From contig CAZQEN010000008.1 in the NCBI GenBank assembly GCA_964591605.1, positions 1-47,599 on the forward strand: DNA of 47,599 bases. The letters run 5' to 3'. Numbering within the stretch: position 1 is the first letter of the stretch; each line of letters begins with the position of its first letter. A program made the translations under genes and the position numbers. This DNA comes from CAYLLT01 sp964591605. Its GTDB lineage: Bacteria; Planctomycetota; Phycisphaerae; UBA1845; PWPN01. Of this stretch, positions 24,477 through 33,211 are shown in pieces. The notes under the pieces were generated by a model. It did no database searches, was not told the origin of the DNA, and was given only the letters and a program-made list of their open reading frames with translations.

Positions 24477-25454
24477 TTAAGGAGTCTGTTGCTTCTCGAA
24501 GGCCGCCGTGATCAGCGCCTGCGTTTTTTCGAGCGCCGTCCTGGCCACGAACATCGGATCCTGCTGGTAGTAGTGGGGGTTGAAGAGTTCGACCGAGAGC
24601 GCTCCGTCGTACCCGACGCTGCGCAGGTCCCGCAGGAGCTGCCTGAGCGGCATGACGCCGTCGCCGGGATAGACGCGGTCGGCGTCGGTGAGCTTCTCCC
24701 GCGGCGGATGGTCTTTCGGGAGGTCGTTGAGATGAAAGCCGCCGTAGAGGCTGCCGGCCAGGCGGCGGATGCCGCTGAAGCCCGAGCCGCCGCGCACGAG
24801 GTGATACACGTCAGGCAGGATGCAGGCTTTGGGATGGTCGGCCTCGATGGCCACGAGGGCGGTCTGCCCCAGGCGATAGAGGTTCGGAGCGAAGCCCCAG
24901 AGCTCGATGGCCGGCGTGACGCCGAACGCCTCCGACAGCTCGAGCAGCGTGCGATAGCGCTCGGCCGCCGCGAGCAGACTCACGTTCTTGACATCGCCGT
25001 GCGGCGGAGCGGCCATGTGCGTCGCTCCGATCTGGGCGAGCTTGCCCATCATCTGTTTCGCGTCCTCGAGACCCTTCGCGCGGCCCGCATCGTCGTCAAT
25101 CATCCAGTTGGCGAAATGAATCGCCCCCGTCACGGCAAGGCCGCCGTCCTTGAGGCGTTTGTCGAGGTCTTTGAGCGTACCGCCGGACTGGACGTGCCTG
25201 TCCAGGTCATCCGGCCACGGCTCGATGCCCCCGTAGCCGGCTTTCGCGGCGATGTCGATGATCTGCGTGATGGGCAGCTTGTGTCCGCGAAGCGTGCTGG
25301 TGTTGAGGCTGATGCGCATGGGCCAGGGACTCCTGGATGTGTTGCGGGACACCGGGATGTTCTGCCGCTCCCGGTTTGCGCCGCCGAGCACCATCATACT
25401 CCCGCAGGCGAGGGCGGATCGCAAGCAGTCGCGGCGTGCCAGTGCAGCGTCCAT
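24477..25454 (-). CDS. Sugar phosphate isomerase/epimerase-type TIM-barrel protein
   Basis: A 325-residue protein of the xylose-isomerase-like TIM-barrel superfamily. Metal-site segments: GYGGIEPWPDD, ATHMAAPPHGD, TPAIELWGFAPN (Glu), ACILPDVYHLVRGG (Asp, His), GFHLNDLPKD (His) and ALSVELFNPHYY (Glu). The start at MDAALARRDCLRSAL gives a twin-arginine leader (ARRDCLRSALACGSMMVLGG), as in many planctomycete relatives, and has GGAG upstream. A later ATG at 25319 (MRISLNTSTL) also has AGGAG and would make a cytosolic protein. Substrate unknown; oligosaccharide or inositol-like catabolism is typical. Confidence 0.85.
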   Translation of the reverse strand: MDAALARRDCLRSALACGSMMVLGGANRERQNIPVSRNTSRSPWPMRISLNTSTLRGHKLPITQIIDIAAKAGYGGIEPWPDDLDRHVQSGGTLKDLDKRLKDGGLAVTGAIHFANWMIDDDAGRAKGLEDAKQMMGKLAQIGATHMAAPPHGDVKNVSLLAAAERYRTLLELSEAFGVTPAIELWGFAPNLYRLGQTALVAIEADHPKACILPDVYHLVRGGSGFSGIRRLAGSLYGGFHLNDLPKDHPPREKLTDADRVYPGDGVMPLRQLLRDLRSVGYDGALSVELFNPHYYQQDPMFVARTALEKTQALITAAFEKQQTP

Positions 25455-25619
25455 CTTCCACTCCGGCTCAGCGGAGTAGAGGGTATGGCAGATCCCCCGA
25501 CTCGCCAAGCCGCGTGCCACACGCGGGGAAGGGGGTTACCGGGCGGGGTTCAGAGCAGAGGGTGTGGCGACGACGCCGGGAACGTGAGAAATCGGGCGGG
25601 GGCGGCTAGACTCTGGGGT

Positions 25620-26918
25620 ATGGAATCGGATGTCACTTCGCCGCCGGAGCGCGCCGCAGTCCGGGGTTCGCTCGGGCTGGTGTTTATCATCGTCGTGATC
25701 GATCTGCTCGGTTTTGCCATCGTGCTGCCGCTGCTGCCGCGCTATGCGGAGCGCTTCCAGGCGGGGGGGGCAACGATCGGGCTGCTGTTCTCGTCCTATT
25801 CGCTGATGCAGTTCCTGTTCGCGCCGCTCTGGGGGCGGCTGTCGGACCGGGTGGGGCGACGCCCGGCGCTGCTGGCGGGTCTCATCGGATCGGTGCTCTG
25901 TTACGGCCTGTTCGGCGTGGCGACCATCTACGAGAGCCTTTCGCTCATGTTCATTTCGCGCCTGGGGGCGGGCGTGGCCGGAGCAACGATCTCGGCGGCG
26001 CAGGCCTACATCGCAGATTCGACCGACCTGCGCAACCGGGCGAAGGGGATGGCCCTGATCGGCGCGGCCTTCGGGATCGGCTTTACCGTAGGGCCGATTC
26101 TCGGATCGATTGCCCTGCCTCGTGCGGTTATGCCGGGCGAGGTGGAGCCCTTGAATTCGCTTCCGGGGTTTCTCGCGGCCGGGCTCTCGCTGCTGGCCCT
26201 GATTGTGGCCTGGTTGAAGCTGCCCGAGTCTCTGCAGCCGGGGGCCGCTCACGAGCGGCGCACGTGGCTCGACATCCGGGCGCTGCGCGAGGTGATGCAC
26301 ACGCCCTCAATCGCGATGCTGCTGGCTCTCTTCTTCCTGTGCGTGTTCGCGTTCGCCCAGTTCGAGACCACGCTCTCGCGGCTCACCGAGGCGTCATTTC
26401 ATCTCAGCGATCGCAGCAATTTCTACATCTTCACGTATATCGGGCTGATCCTGACGGTGGTTCAAGGAGGGATCGTGCGGCGGATCGCGCCGCGGGTCGG
26501 CGAGACCTGGCTGCTCAACGTGGGGACGCTGCTGCTGGGCGCGGGACTGTGGCTGATCGGGATGGTGGCCAACACGGGGTCGCTGGTGGGGCTGCTGCTG
26601 GCAATCCCGATCGTGGTGTCCGGGTTTGCGTTCATCACGCCCTCGGTGCACGCGCTGGTCTCACGGCGAAGCGACCCGGGGCGCCAGGGCGAGGTCCTGG
26701 GTCTCAACCAGTCGGCGTCGGCGATGGCCCGCATTCTGGGGCCTTTCTGCGGGAACGTGGTGTTCGAGTACGGCGTTGCATTGCCCTACGTCGCCTCGGC
26801 CCTCCTGGTAGTTCCGTGCGTGGTCATGGCCGTGATCAGCGCGCGCGGCGGCCGCGACTGGTCGCCCGCGGAGGGCGGGGGGTTCGACACCGTCGAGTTG
26901 GAGCGGCCTCAGGGTTGA
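25620..26918 (+). CDS. MFS efflux-type transporter (TetA-like)
   Basis: A 432-residue major facilitator of the drug:H+ antiporter type with about 12 helices. Motif A, GRLSDRVGRRPALLAG, lies between helices 2 and 3; GAGVAGATISAAQAYIAD and GAAFGIGFTVGPILG correspond to helices 4 and 5 of TetA-like pumps. I start at MESDVTSPPERA; the long upstream open frame crosses the antisense isomerase gene and is not coding. The substrate cannot be deduced. It converges on the FGE-like gene 54 nt downstream. Confidence 0.9.
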   Translation: MESDVTSPPERAAVRGSLGLVFIIVVIDLLGFAIVLPLLPRYAERFQAGGATIGLLFSSYSLMQFLFAPLWGRLSDRVGRRPALLAGLIGSVLCYGLFGVATIYESLSLMFISRLGAGVAGATISAAQAYIADSTDLRNRAKGMALIGAAFGIGFTVGPILGSIALPRAVMPGEVEPLNSLPGFLAAGLSLLALIVAWLKLPESLQPGAAHERRTWLDIRALREVMHTPSIAMLLALFFLCVFAFAQFETTLSRLTEASFHLSDRSNFYIFTYIGLILTVVQGGIVRRIAPRVGETWLLNVGTLLLGAGLWLIGMVANTGSLVGLLLAIPIVVSGFAFITPSVHALVSRRSDPGRQGEVLGLNQSASAMARILGPFCGNVVFEYGVALPYVASALLVVPCVVMAVISARGGRDWSPAEGGGFDTVELERPQG

Positions 26919-26972
26919 ACGCCGCACCCGTGCCGGCCTGATTTCGACGGGCGGGATGCCCGGCCGGCAGTC

Positions 26973-28223
26973 TCAGTTCGTGCAGTCCGGGTCCGCCGTG
27001 ACGTCTGCGCCGCTATAGCAGCGCTGGAGGACGCCGAAGTCGTCCAGGTCGACGTCGCCATCGCGGTCGAAGTCCCTGCTTTCGCAGCCTGGCGGGGACG
27101 GAGTGGCAGGTCCGGTGGAACAGGTTCTGAAGGCATCCAGATCGCCCGTATCCACATCGCAGTCGTGGTTGAAATCCGGGGTGACGAAGACGCTGCAGGG
27201 GGGCGCGAGCGACAGGTTGGCCAGACGCAGGCCGAGATCGCTGAACTGGTCCGACGAGTGGAACTCGATGGGCCGCGTCCACACGGCCGTCTCGTCGCTG
27301 CCCGTGTCGTACGCTCCGCCCCGAATGCCGCGGCCGTCAAAGAGCGGTATCGATTCGTTGAACTCCCACACGTTGCCACCCTGATCGAACGTGCCGTAGG
27401 GGCTCTCGCTGTTTTCGTGTGCGCCGACCTCGGTTCGGTAGTAGGGGGGGCCGATGGTATAGGCGCCGTTGTGGAAGTACGTCGCGTTGTTACCCGGATC
27501 AGGGTCGATCAGCGGGTGTTTCGGGAAGATGTTGCTTGTGGTCGGATAGCTGAAGTAGTTCCCGGTCACCCTTGACACGCCGCTGCGGGCTTCGCCCGCC
27601 CGCGAAGCGGAGCCGCGTGGCGGCCGCGGCGTGTCAAGGGTCACGCCGTCGTTGGCGTGATAGGCCGCCTTGTACCATTCGTCTTCCGACGGCATGACCC
27701 AGGTGGCGTCGGGCTCGCGGACGATGGGCTCCAACTCATGGTCGGCGACCTTTCCGTTGAGGAAGTACGATCCGTCTTCGGTGGTGGTCAGGTCCTGGGG
27801 CCCGGCGGGCTGGCCGTTGTGCAGCCAGTTGGCCAGGCGCAGCCCGTCGCCGAACGAGACGAAGTTCACCGGCCGATTCGCCCAGTCCGGCGCGACGCTG
27901 TACGTGTAGCTCCCCGAGGAGCCGGTGCGTTCGATGCGGCAGCCGTGGGCGTGCGTCCACATCCTCGCGTCGTACAGGCCGTGCGTGTCCGTCGCTGCGA
28001 CGGCATTGAGAAACGCGGCGTACTGGCCGGCCGTCACTTCGTACTTGCCGATCCGGTAGACATAGTCCACGCGGCCGAAAGTGCCGTCGAGCTGAGGATC
28101 CCCGGCGTTGCCCGGGTTGCCGACGGTGACGGTCTGGATCACGACCTCCGCCTGAGCCTGCGTTGCGAGGACGCAAGCCAACTGCACGACCACAACGGCC
28201 GTGATCTTCGTGCGCCGGCGCAT
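26973..28223 (-). CDS. Secreted FGE/SUMF1-domain protein with dockerin-like tail and in-frame repeat insert
   Basis: A 416-residue exported protein. Signal peptide TAVVVVQLACVLATQAQAE; then a formylglycine-generating-enzyme-like domain: YRIGKYEVTAGQYAAFLNAV, PVNFVSFGDGLRLANWLH, TWVMPSEDEWYKAAYHAND, FDQGGNVWEFNE and GRGIRGGAYD. The C-terminal 70 residues hold two calcium-loop units (FNHDCDVDTGDLDAF and DFDRDGDVDLDDFGVLQRCY) ending ADPDCTN, close to the tail of the DUF1501 protein. About 25 residues near position 195-219 come from a palindromic insertion. Most such extracellular homologues are not proven sulfatase activators; the role is open. Confidence 0.82.
   Translation of the reverse strand: MRRRTKITAVVVVQLACVLATQAQAEVVIQTVTVGNPGNAGDPQLDGTFGRVDYVYRIGKYEVTAGQYAAFLNAVAATDTHGLYDARMWTHAHGCRIERTGSSGSYTYSVAPDWANRPVNFVSFGDGLRLANWLHNGQPAGPQDLTTTEDGSYFLNGKVADHELEPIVREPDATWVMPSEDEWYKAAYHANDGVTLDTPRPPRGSASRAGEARSGVSRVTGNYFSYPTTSNIFPKHPLIDPDPGNNATYFHNGAYTIGPPYYRTEVGAHENSESPYGTFDQGGNVWEFNESIPLFDGRGIRGGAYDTGSDETAVWTRPIEFHSSDQFSDLGLRLANLSLAPPCSVFVTPDFNHDCDVDTGDLDAFRTCSTGPATPSPPGCESRDFDRDGDVDLDDFGVLQRCYSGADVTADPDCTN
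27564..27644. repeat. Palindromic insertion inside the FGE-like gene with 6-bp direct repeats
   Basis: GGTCAC occurs at 27564-27569 and again at 27639-27644. Between them lies a 69-bp palindrome with arms CCTTGACACGCCGC and GCGGCGTGTCAAG and an inner GCGGGCTTCGCCCGC hairpin. Element plus one GGTCAC is 75 nt, so the frame is kept. The sequence on either side would join directly as NDGVT-GNYFSYPT, which is what the family normally has. Confidence 0.85.
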
Positions 28224-28518
28224 GGGCGCCTCCTCCCTGGGGACATGCTTGAGGAATCAAACGACCCAACGGAGAAGCCGCCTTGCTGCCTGGGCGGCGC
28301 GGACCGACCGATTGTGATTATACCATTCTTCGCGCCATCTCTCGCCTCGCCTCGGGCGGCCGCAGGGGGCGGCCGCTACATCGCCGGGGGCGGAGGCATC
28401 GCCGGGGACGGAGGCCCTGATCGCATGGAGCACAAAAAGGAACCGCGCGGCGGGGTTTCGCCTCGCCGGCGGTTCGTGCAGATGGATGTGAACACCGGGC
28501 GCGAGGGCCCGGCGGCGA
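28224..28518. other. 295-bp spacer between B1 and the FGE-like gene
   Basis: GC-rich with GGGCGGCCGCAGGGGGCGGC and CATCGCCGGGG repeats near 28350-28410. No gene is seen. Both neighbours read leftward, so a terminator or separate promoter may lie here, but none is clear. Confidence 0.4.
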
Positions 28519-31500
28519 TCACGCGCCCGAGACGGCCACGCGGACGGTGAGCGTGTCGTCGTTGTAACACGTCTCGGGATCGTTGGTGCCCGACTGCGTA
28601 TCACCCGCACTGCTGGAGAAGCTGTAGGTGAAGTCCTGACTCGTGATAGACTCCACCTGCGCGAATGTGAAGCTGCGCGCCGCAATGGTCCAGCGCTCAT
28701 CCGCATTGCCAGAGGGATCATCCTCCCTGACACTGCCATTGAAGCTGAACGACTCACCCGGCCGGAGCGTGAAGGTGATGGATTCGTTGCTGCTGAACGT
28801 CTTGGAGCCGTTGTTGCACAGATTGGTTTCACCCACCGTGAACGTCTGCGAGCCGCCCGGATGGGTCACGGTGAAACTCCAACTGAAATCGCCGCAATCC
28901 GGAGCGGGTTCACAGTCGTCTTCGCCCACGGCATGTGAGACAAACGTGAATGTGACGGTCTTGCCGTTGCCGGTGGAGACGCCGTCCACATCATCCTGAA
29001 TACCGTCGCCGTCCGTATCCCAGTTGCTCGGATCGGTGCCCAGGGCGAGTTCCTCGCCGTCGTCGAGGTTGTCGCGATCACGGTCCGCTTCTGTCGGCGA
29101 CGACGTGACGTCGTAGGGCGCCTGGCCGGCGACGCGGACGGTCCAGAATTCGAAGAGCTCCTGTGCATCGCTTCGGCCGTCCTGATCGGTATCCGCGCTG
29201 GTGACGCTGGTGCCGTAGAGCAGCGAGCCGGTCGGGTCGTAGGTGCAGGTTCCGGCCCCGAGGCATTTGGCCTCGAAGTCACGGAAGGCGGTGAGGGCAA
29301 TGCTGTACGATGAGGTTGATTTGAACTCGTCGAAATCGAGCAGTCCATCGTTATCGGTGTCGCGGTTCCGCGGATCGGAGCCGAGATACTGCTCGAGCAG
29401 ATCGGGCAGGCCATCATCGTCCGAATCCGGATCCAGCGGGCTCGGGAGCGCGGTGCGCGTGCTCGTGGTGCCGTCGGCGTTGCGCACGGTGATGGTCCAG
29501 CCGGCGCCGGACTTCTCGACTGAATCGAGCAGGCCGTCGTTGTCGGTGTCGTACGGGGCATCAGCGCGGTTGAGCGGGCTGGAGCCCAGGACCAGCTCCA
29601 CGCCGTCCTTCAGCCCGTCGTCGTCGGTGTCGGGATCGAGCGGGTCGAGGCCCTGATAGTTCTTATCGTCACCCGGGAAGGTCAGCGTAGCGAACAGTGC
29701 GACTTCTTCAGCCGTGCAGGCGCCCTGATATTCGCCTATGTAGGCGATGTCGGTGGGTTTGCCGAACCCGTTGAAGGGAATGGGCTGCAAGGCCGAACTG
29801 CCCGAGAAGTTGATCTCGGCGATGCCGTTCGCGCCGGGGAAGACGACGCAGGGAGAGAAAACCTCCGCCCGGTCGCTGATGCCATCGCCGTCGGTGTCAG
29901 CATTGCGGGGATCGGTGCCGTGCGTGCGTTCCAGATGGTCCGGCAGCCCGTCCGCGTCGGAGTCGGCGCGGGTTGGGTCGGAGAAGGCGATAAACGGGGA
30001 TTTCCCTTCCACCTGCACCGTCCAGCCGGTCTTGACCTCCAGGTAGTCTCCCAGCGTGTCGGTGTCGGAATTGGTCTGCGTGTCGGAGCTGCCGTAGAGG
30101 TACTCCTCACGATCGATCAGGCCGTCGAAATCCTCGTCCTTGACGTAGGCGAGTGAGACGTTGTTGCGGGCAAACAGGTCGATGTCGTCGAAGTTGACGT
30201 TGTCGCCGATCTGGACGTTGGCGAGAATGGCCCAGAAGCGGTTCTTCGTCTGGTCGGCCGACACGTTCCGCACGCGGGTCAGCTTGTCAACGCCGTTAAC
30301 GACGGTTGTGGCATAGCCGTCGGTCGTGCCTTTCTGGATACCCAGGATGTTTTCCAGGGCGTAGCGCATCTTGATGCCTTTGGGCTGGCCGGTCTCCTCG
30401 ACGAAGCCGTTGTACGTGGCGATGCGGAAGTTGAGGGCCTCGGTGCCGAAGTCAATGGTCAGGCCGGCCGTGACGTCGTTGACCTCCTGCGAGGTGAAGG
30501 CGAAGTTGCGCCCGAACTCGTCGGTGATGTCGTAGTTGGCGACGCGGAAGAGCAGGCCGCGGGGATTGCGCAGCAGGTCCTCGACCAGCGACGGGAACAC
30601 ATCGGTGTTCGAGAAGATGAACGGCCCCTTCTCCGGGACGAATGGCCCGAGGTTGAAGACGCCGCCCTGCACGGCGGGCAGGAGCGTGCCGACCGGCTTG
30701 AACACGGCGTGGTTCCGGGCGTCGAGCACGACCGCCGTGACCTCGAGATTGCTGATCGAGAAGGCGATGTCGCCGACGTTGCGGATGGTGACGGATGTGT
30801 CCATTCTCGCCCCGACGACCTCGCGCGTGACCTCCTTGGTCTGGTCCACCGTTTCGGACGTGGTCAGCGATTCCTGATACGCCTGCGTCATCTCGGTGGT
30901 CGATTCCTGGTCAAGCTGGATGGTGTCCTCACCCGTGTAGCCGTAACCGAAACTCACCGACCCGACCGGGCCGTCGTCGTAGCCGATTTCAGCCGAGGTC
31001 TCGATCGCGTTGGTCGTGGTGTTCGTGTCCGATTGAGCGAAGGTCTGTGAAGTGCTCTCCTGCACCTCGGTGGTCGTGTTCTCCTCGACCGTGCGCGAGG
31101 TGCCGGTGGTGTCGGTGAACGTGAAGCGCGTGTCGAGGCTCAGGCGGAAGTCGCCCAGATCGATGGCCGGGCGGGGCAGGTCGGAGATGAGCGGGTTGCG
31201 GTTGCGTTCGAAGAGTTCCTGGCCGTCGGTCCACTGGTCGCCGTCGGAGTCGGCCAGTGTCGGGGCGGTCTTGAAGAAGTCGATCTCCAGGAAGTCGCCG
31301 ACGCCGTCGCCGTCGGTGTCCTGGTTGAGCGGATCGCTGTAGTAGACGTTGAACTCTGCGTAGTCGCCGAGGTAATCGACGTCGGTGTCGCTCGAACGGG
31401 GATCAAAGTTCCACTGGTTTTCCACGGCGTCGCCCAGGCCGTCGCCGTCGGTGTCGGCGCTGAAGATGTCGCTGGTGATGTGGTAGCTGACGCTGGTGCC

Positions 31501-32985
31501 GTTGGCGAGCTTGATGGTGACAAACCAGCCGGCGGTCTCAAAGAAGTCGGCGATGCCGTCGGCGTCGGTGTCGGTCTGCTCGTTGACGATGTCGTCGTCG
31601 GTTCCCAGCACTCCGTCCGGGCCGGGATCGATGACCGGTGGCAGTGCGGCGAACACCGCGGTAGCCGGGTCTACGCCGTCGGGCGGAGCCAGCAGACCGC
31701 TCGGACCCATGAGTGGGTTTCCGGAGGTGTCCTTGACGTTGACCACGCGTACGGTGTAGCTGCCGGGCGACTGGCTGGAAGTGGTCAGATCAACATAGGT
31801 TCGATCAGCGCCCGCCGTCGCTGCGAACACGGCCAGGTAACTGGTCTCGGCGCCGGTCATGCTGTAGTTGGCGATGTTGTCCAGACCGCTGCCCATCGCC
31901 TTGCTGAACGTGACGCGCACGCTGGTGTTGCTCAGGGCGATGGCGCCGACGACGCGCGGCAGGCTTCCGGCGCCGTTGAGCTCCGTCTGCCCATTGAACT
32001 TGAAGGTGGCGCTCTTGTGTGCAGCATCGATCGCATTGGCGGCCTTGTCCTTGACGTTGGAGCCGACGGTGACGGTGTAATCGATGCCCGCCTGCATGGG
32101 CAGCGTGGTGAGCAGGACCTGGGTGTTGTAGGTGCTCAGCTCGGCGGCGGTGACCAGAAGCGAGGGAGCGATGGCGAAGTTGAGCGGGTCGGTCGCGCCG
32201 TCGGCCAGCGGCTCGCTGAACGAGAGCAGCACCTTCGTATCACTGACCACGGCCGCGGTGAGGAGCTGCGGCGCACCGGTGTCCACCGGCGGGATGCCCT
32301 GGAAGGTGGCGCTGTTGTCGGGGTCGATGAGTTTGTTGCCGTTGGCGGCCGAGATGTTGTAGGCCTTGAGCGTGTACTGCAGGTGCGCCATGGGCTCGGT
32401 GGTGAGCTGGACGGTGGTCTGGGCGCCCTTGGCGGCGGTGAGGATCTTCAGATCGGGCGATTCGATGCGGTAGAAGGTGGCGACGTTGGCGTTGTTATCC
32501 ATGACCTCGCTGAAGGTGACCAGGACGGTGGTGTTGTCGAGCGCGAGGGCACTGGCAATGTAAGGTTCCGACGAGGAGGAGCCCTTGAAGAGGATGCTGC
32601 CGGGGGCCAGGCTGACGGCCGAAATGACGGGTGCCACGGCCGCACCGCCACTGCCCGCCACCTTGAGCGTATAGAGGACCTCTGACTGTTCGCCGGTCGT
32701 GAGGATCACGCGGCCATCGTCTGCAGCGCGGCGGGCCGCCTTGACCGGCAGGGCGCCGTCATTGGGACCGGTGATCTGATAGCGGCCGGCGTCCTCCGCT
32801 TCGGCGCCGACGGCGCCGGCGAAGACGACTTCGACGTAATGCCGGCTGAGCGACTGGGCGGCCTTCAGTGCGGGCAGCGCCTGACTGGCTTCGTCCACGG
32901 TCGACTGCTGCGCCTCCGGATTACACGAGGCCAGAGCAAGCGCGGGCAGGCACCAGCACCAGCGGGTCAGATGAAAGCGTTTCAT
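28519..32985 (-). CDS. B1: giant lipoprotein with binary-toxin B (protective antigen)-like module and TSP3 repeats
   Basis: 1488 residues. Lipobox LALAS-Cys21. Residues 40-440 hold several Ig-like Big_5/SbsA-type units (SVRVTFSKAMGSGLDNIANY). DTDADGIADFFETAGW (472-487) matches the calcium loop of anthrax protective antigen (DTDNDGIPDSLEVEGY), keeping the ligand positions Asp, Asp, Asp, Ile, Glu. After extra TSP3 loops and NPLISDLPRPAIDL comes a Ser/Thr-rich segment (625-715) like the pore-forming hairpin region, then VRNVGDIAFSISNLEV-type strands (VTIRNVGDIAFSISNLEVTA), LLFRVANYDI and NFRIATYN, as in PA domain 2. More TSP3 units and a Cys-containing beta domain finish the protein. GAGGAG precedes the ATG. 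Similarity is judged by eye. Confidence 0.72.
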   Translation of the reverse strand: MKRFHLTRWCWCLPALALASCNPEAQQSTVDEASQALPALKAAQSLSRHYVEVVFAGAVGAEAEDAGRYQITGPNDGALPVKAARRAADDGRVILTTGEQSEVLYTLKVAGSGGAAVAPVISAVSLAPGSILFKGSSSSEPYIASALALDNTTVLVTFSEVMDNNANVATFYRIESPDLKILTAAKGAQTTVQLTTEPMAHLQYTLKAYNISAANGNKLIDPDNSATFQGIPPVDTGAPQLLTAAVVSDTKVLLSFSEPLADGATDPLNFAIAPSLLVTAAELSTYNTQVLLTTLPMQAGIDYTVTVGSNVKDKAANAIDAAHKSATFKFNGQTELNGAGSLPRVVGAIALSNTSVRVTFSKAMGSGLDNIANYSMTGAETSYLAVFAATAGADRTYVDLTTSSQSPGSYTVRVVNVKDTSGNPLMGPSGLLAPPDGVDPATAVFAALPPVIDPGPDGVLGTDDDIVNEQTDTDADGIADFFETAGWFVTIKLANGTSVSYHITSDIFSADTDGDGLGDAVENQWNFDPRSSDTDVDYLGDYAEFNVYYSDPLNQDTDGDGVGDFLEIDFFKTAPTLADSDGDQWTDGQELFERNRNPLISDLPRPAIDLGDFRLSLDTRFTFTDTTGTSRTVEENTTTEVQESTSQTFAQSDTNTTTNAIETSAEIGYDDGPVGSVSFGYGYTGEDTIQLDQESTTEMTQAYQESLTTSETVDQTKEVTREVVGARMDTSVTIRNVGDIAFSISNLEVTAVVLDARNHAVFKPVGTLLPAVQGGVFNLGPFVPEKGPFIFSNTDVFPSLVEDLLRNPRGLLFRVANYDITDEFGRNFAFTSQEVNDVTAGLTIDFGTEALNFRIATYNGFVEETGQPKGIKMRYALENILGIQKGTTDGYATTVVNGVDKLTRVRNVSADQTKNRFWAILANVQIGDNVNFDDIDLFARNNVSLAYVKDEDFDGLIDREEYLYGSSDTQTNSDTDTLGDYLEVKTGWTVQVEGKSPFIAFSDPTRADSDADGLPDHLERTHGTDPRNADTDGDGISDRAEVFSPCVVFPGANGIAEINFSGSSALQPIPFNGFGKPTDIAYIGEYQGACTAEEVALFATLTFPGDDKNYQGLDPLDPDTDDDGLKDGVELVLGSSPLNRADAPYDTDNDGLLDSVEKSGAGWTITVRNADGTTSTRTALPSPLDPDSDDDGLPDLLEQYLGSDPRNRDTDNDGLLDFDEFKSTSSYSIALTAFRDFEAKCLGAGTCTYDPTGSLLYGTSVTSADTDQDGRSDAQELFEFWTVRVAGQAPYDVTSSPTEADRDRDNLDDGEELALGTDPSNWDTDGDGIQDDVDGVSTGNGKTVTFTFVSHAVGEDDCEPAPDCGDFSWSFTVTHPGGSQTFTVGETNLCNNGSKTFSSNESITFTLRPGESFSFNGSVREDDPSGNADERWTIAARSFTFAQVESITSQDFTYSFSSSAGDTQSGTNDPETCYNDDTLTVRVAVSGA

Positions 32986-33014
32986 ACGATTCTATCTCCT
33001 CTGTGTTATTCTGT

Positions 33015-33201
33015 CTCGCGGCCGCTACAAAAGTCTCTCGCCGAAAACGGCACTAAGTAGGAACGCAGAAAGATCCATCCGGGGTGGCATGGGCAATGTA
33101 CTCATTGCCCGTGCGCAGGAAACACGGGCAGCGAGTATTCCGGCGCGCCGGGACCCATGCCACCCTGTTCGAGAGTGTCAATCAATCTGCGTTCATACTT
33201 A
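33015..33201. repeat. 187-nt insertion with hairpin repeat in the A1-B1 spacer
   Basis: The sequences on both sides (CTATCCTCC-free leader TCTATCTCCTCTGTGTTATT, and AGTGCCGGGCTCAGTCTTCC) are also present and nearly adjacent in the A2-B2 spacer, where only 8 nt separate them. The extra segment contains a hairpin with arms GGGTGGCATGGG (33082-33093) and CCCATGCCACCC (33154-33165), the same family as in the atpE-atpF spacer. Confidence 0.85.
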
Positions 33202-33211
33202 AGTGCCGGGC

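Noticed and set aside
24375..25619. Long N-terminal extension of the MFS transporter
   Set aside because: It reads through the antisense isomerase gene and through CACGAAG repeats; the transporter's first helix begins just after the ATG at 25620.
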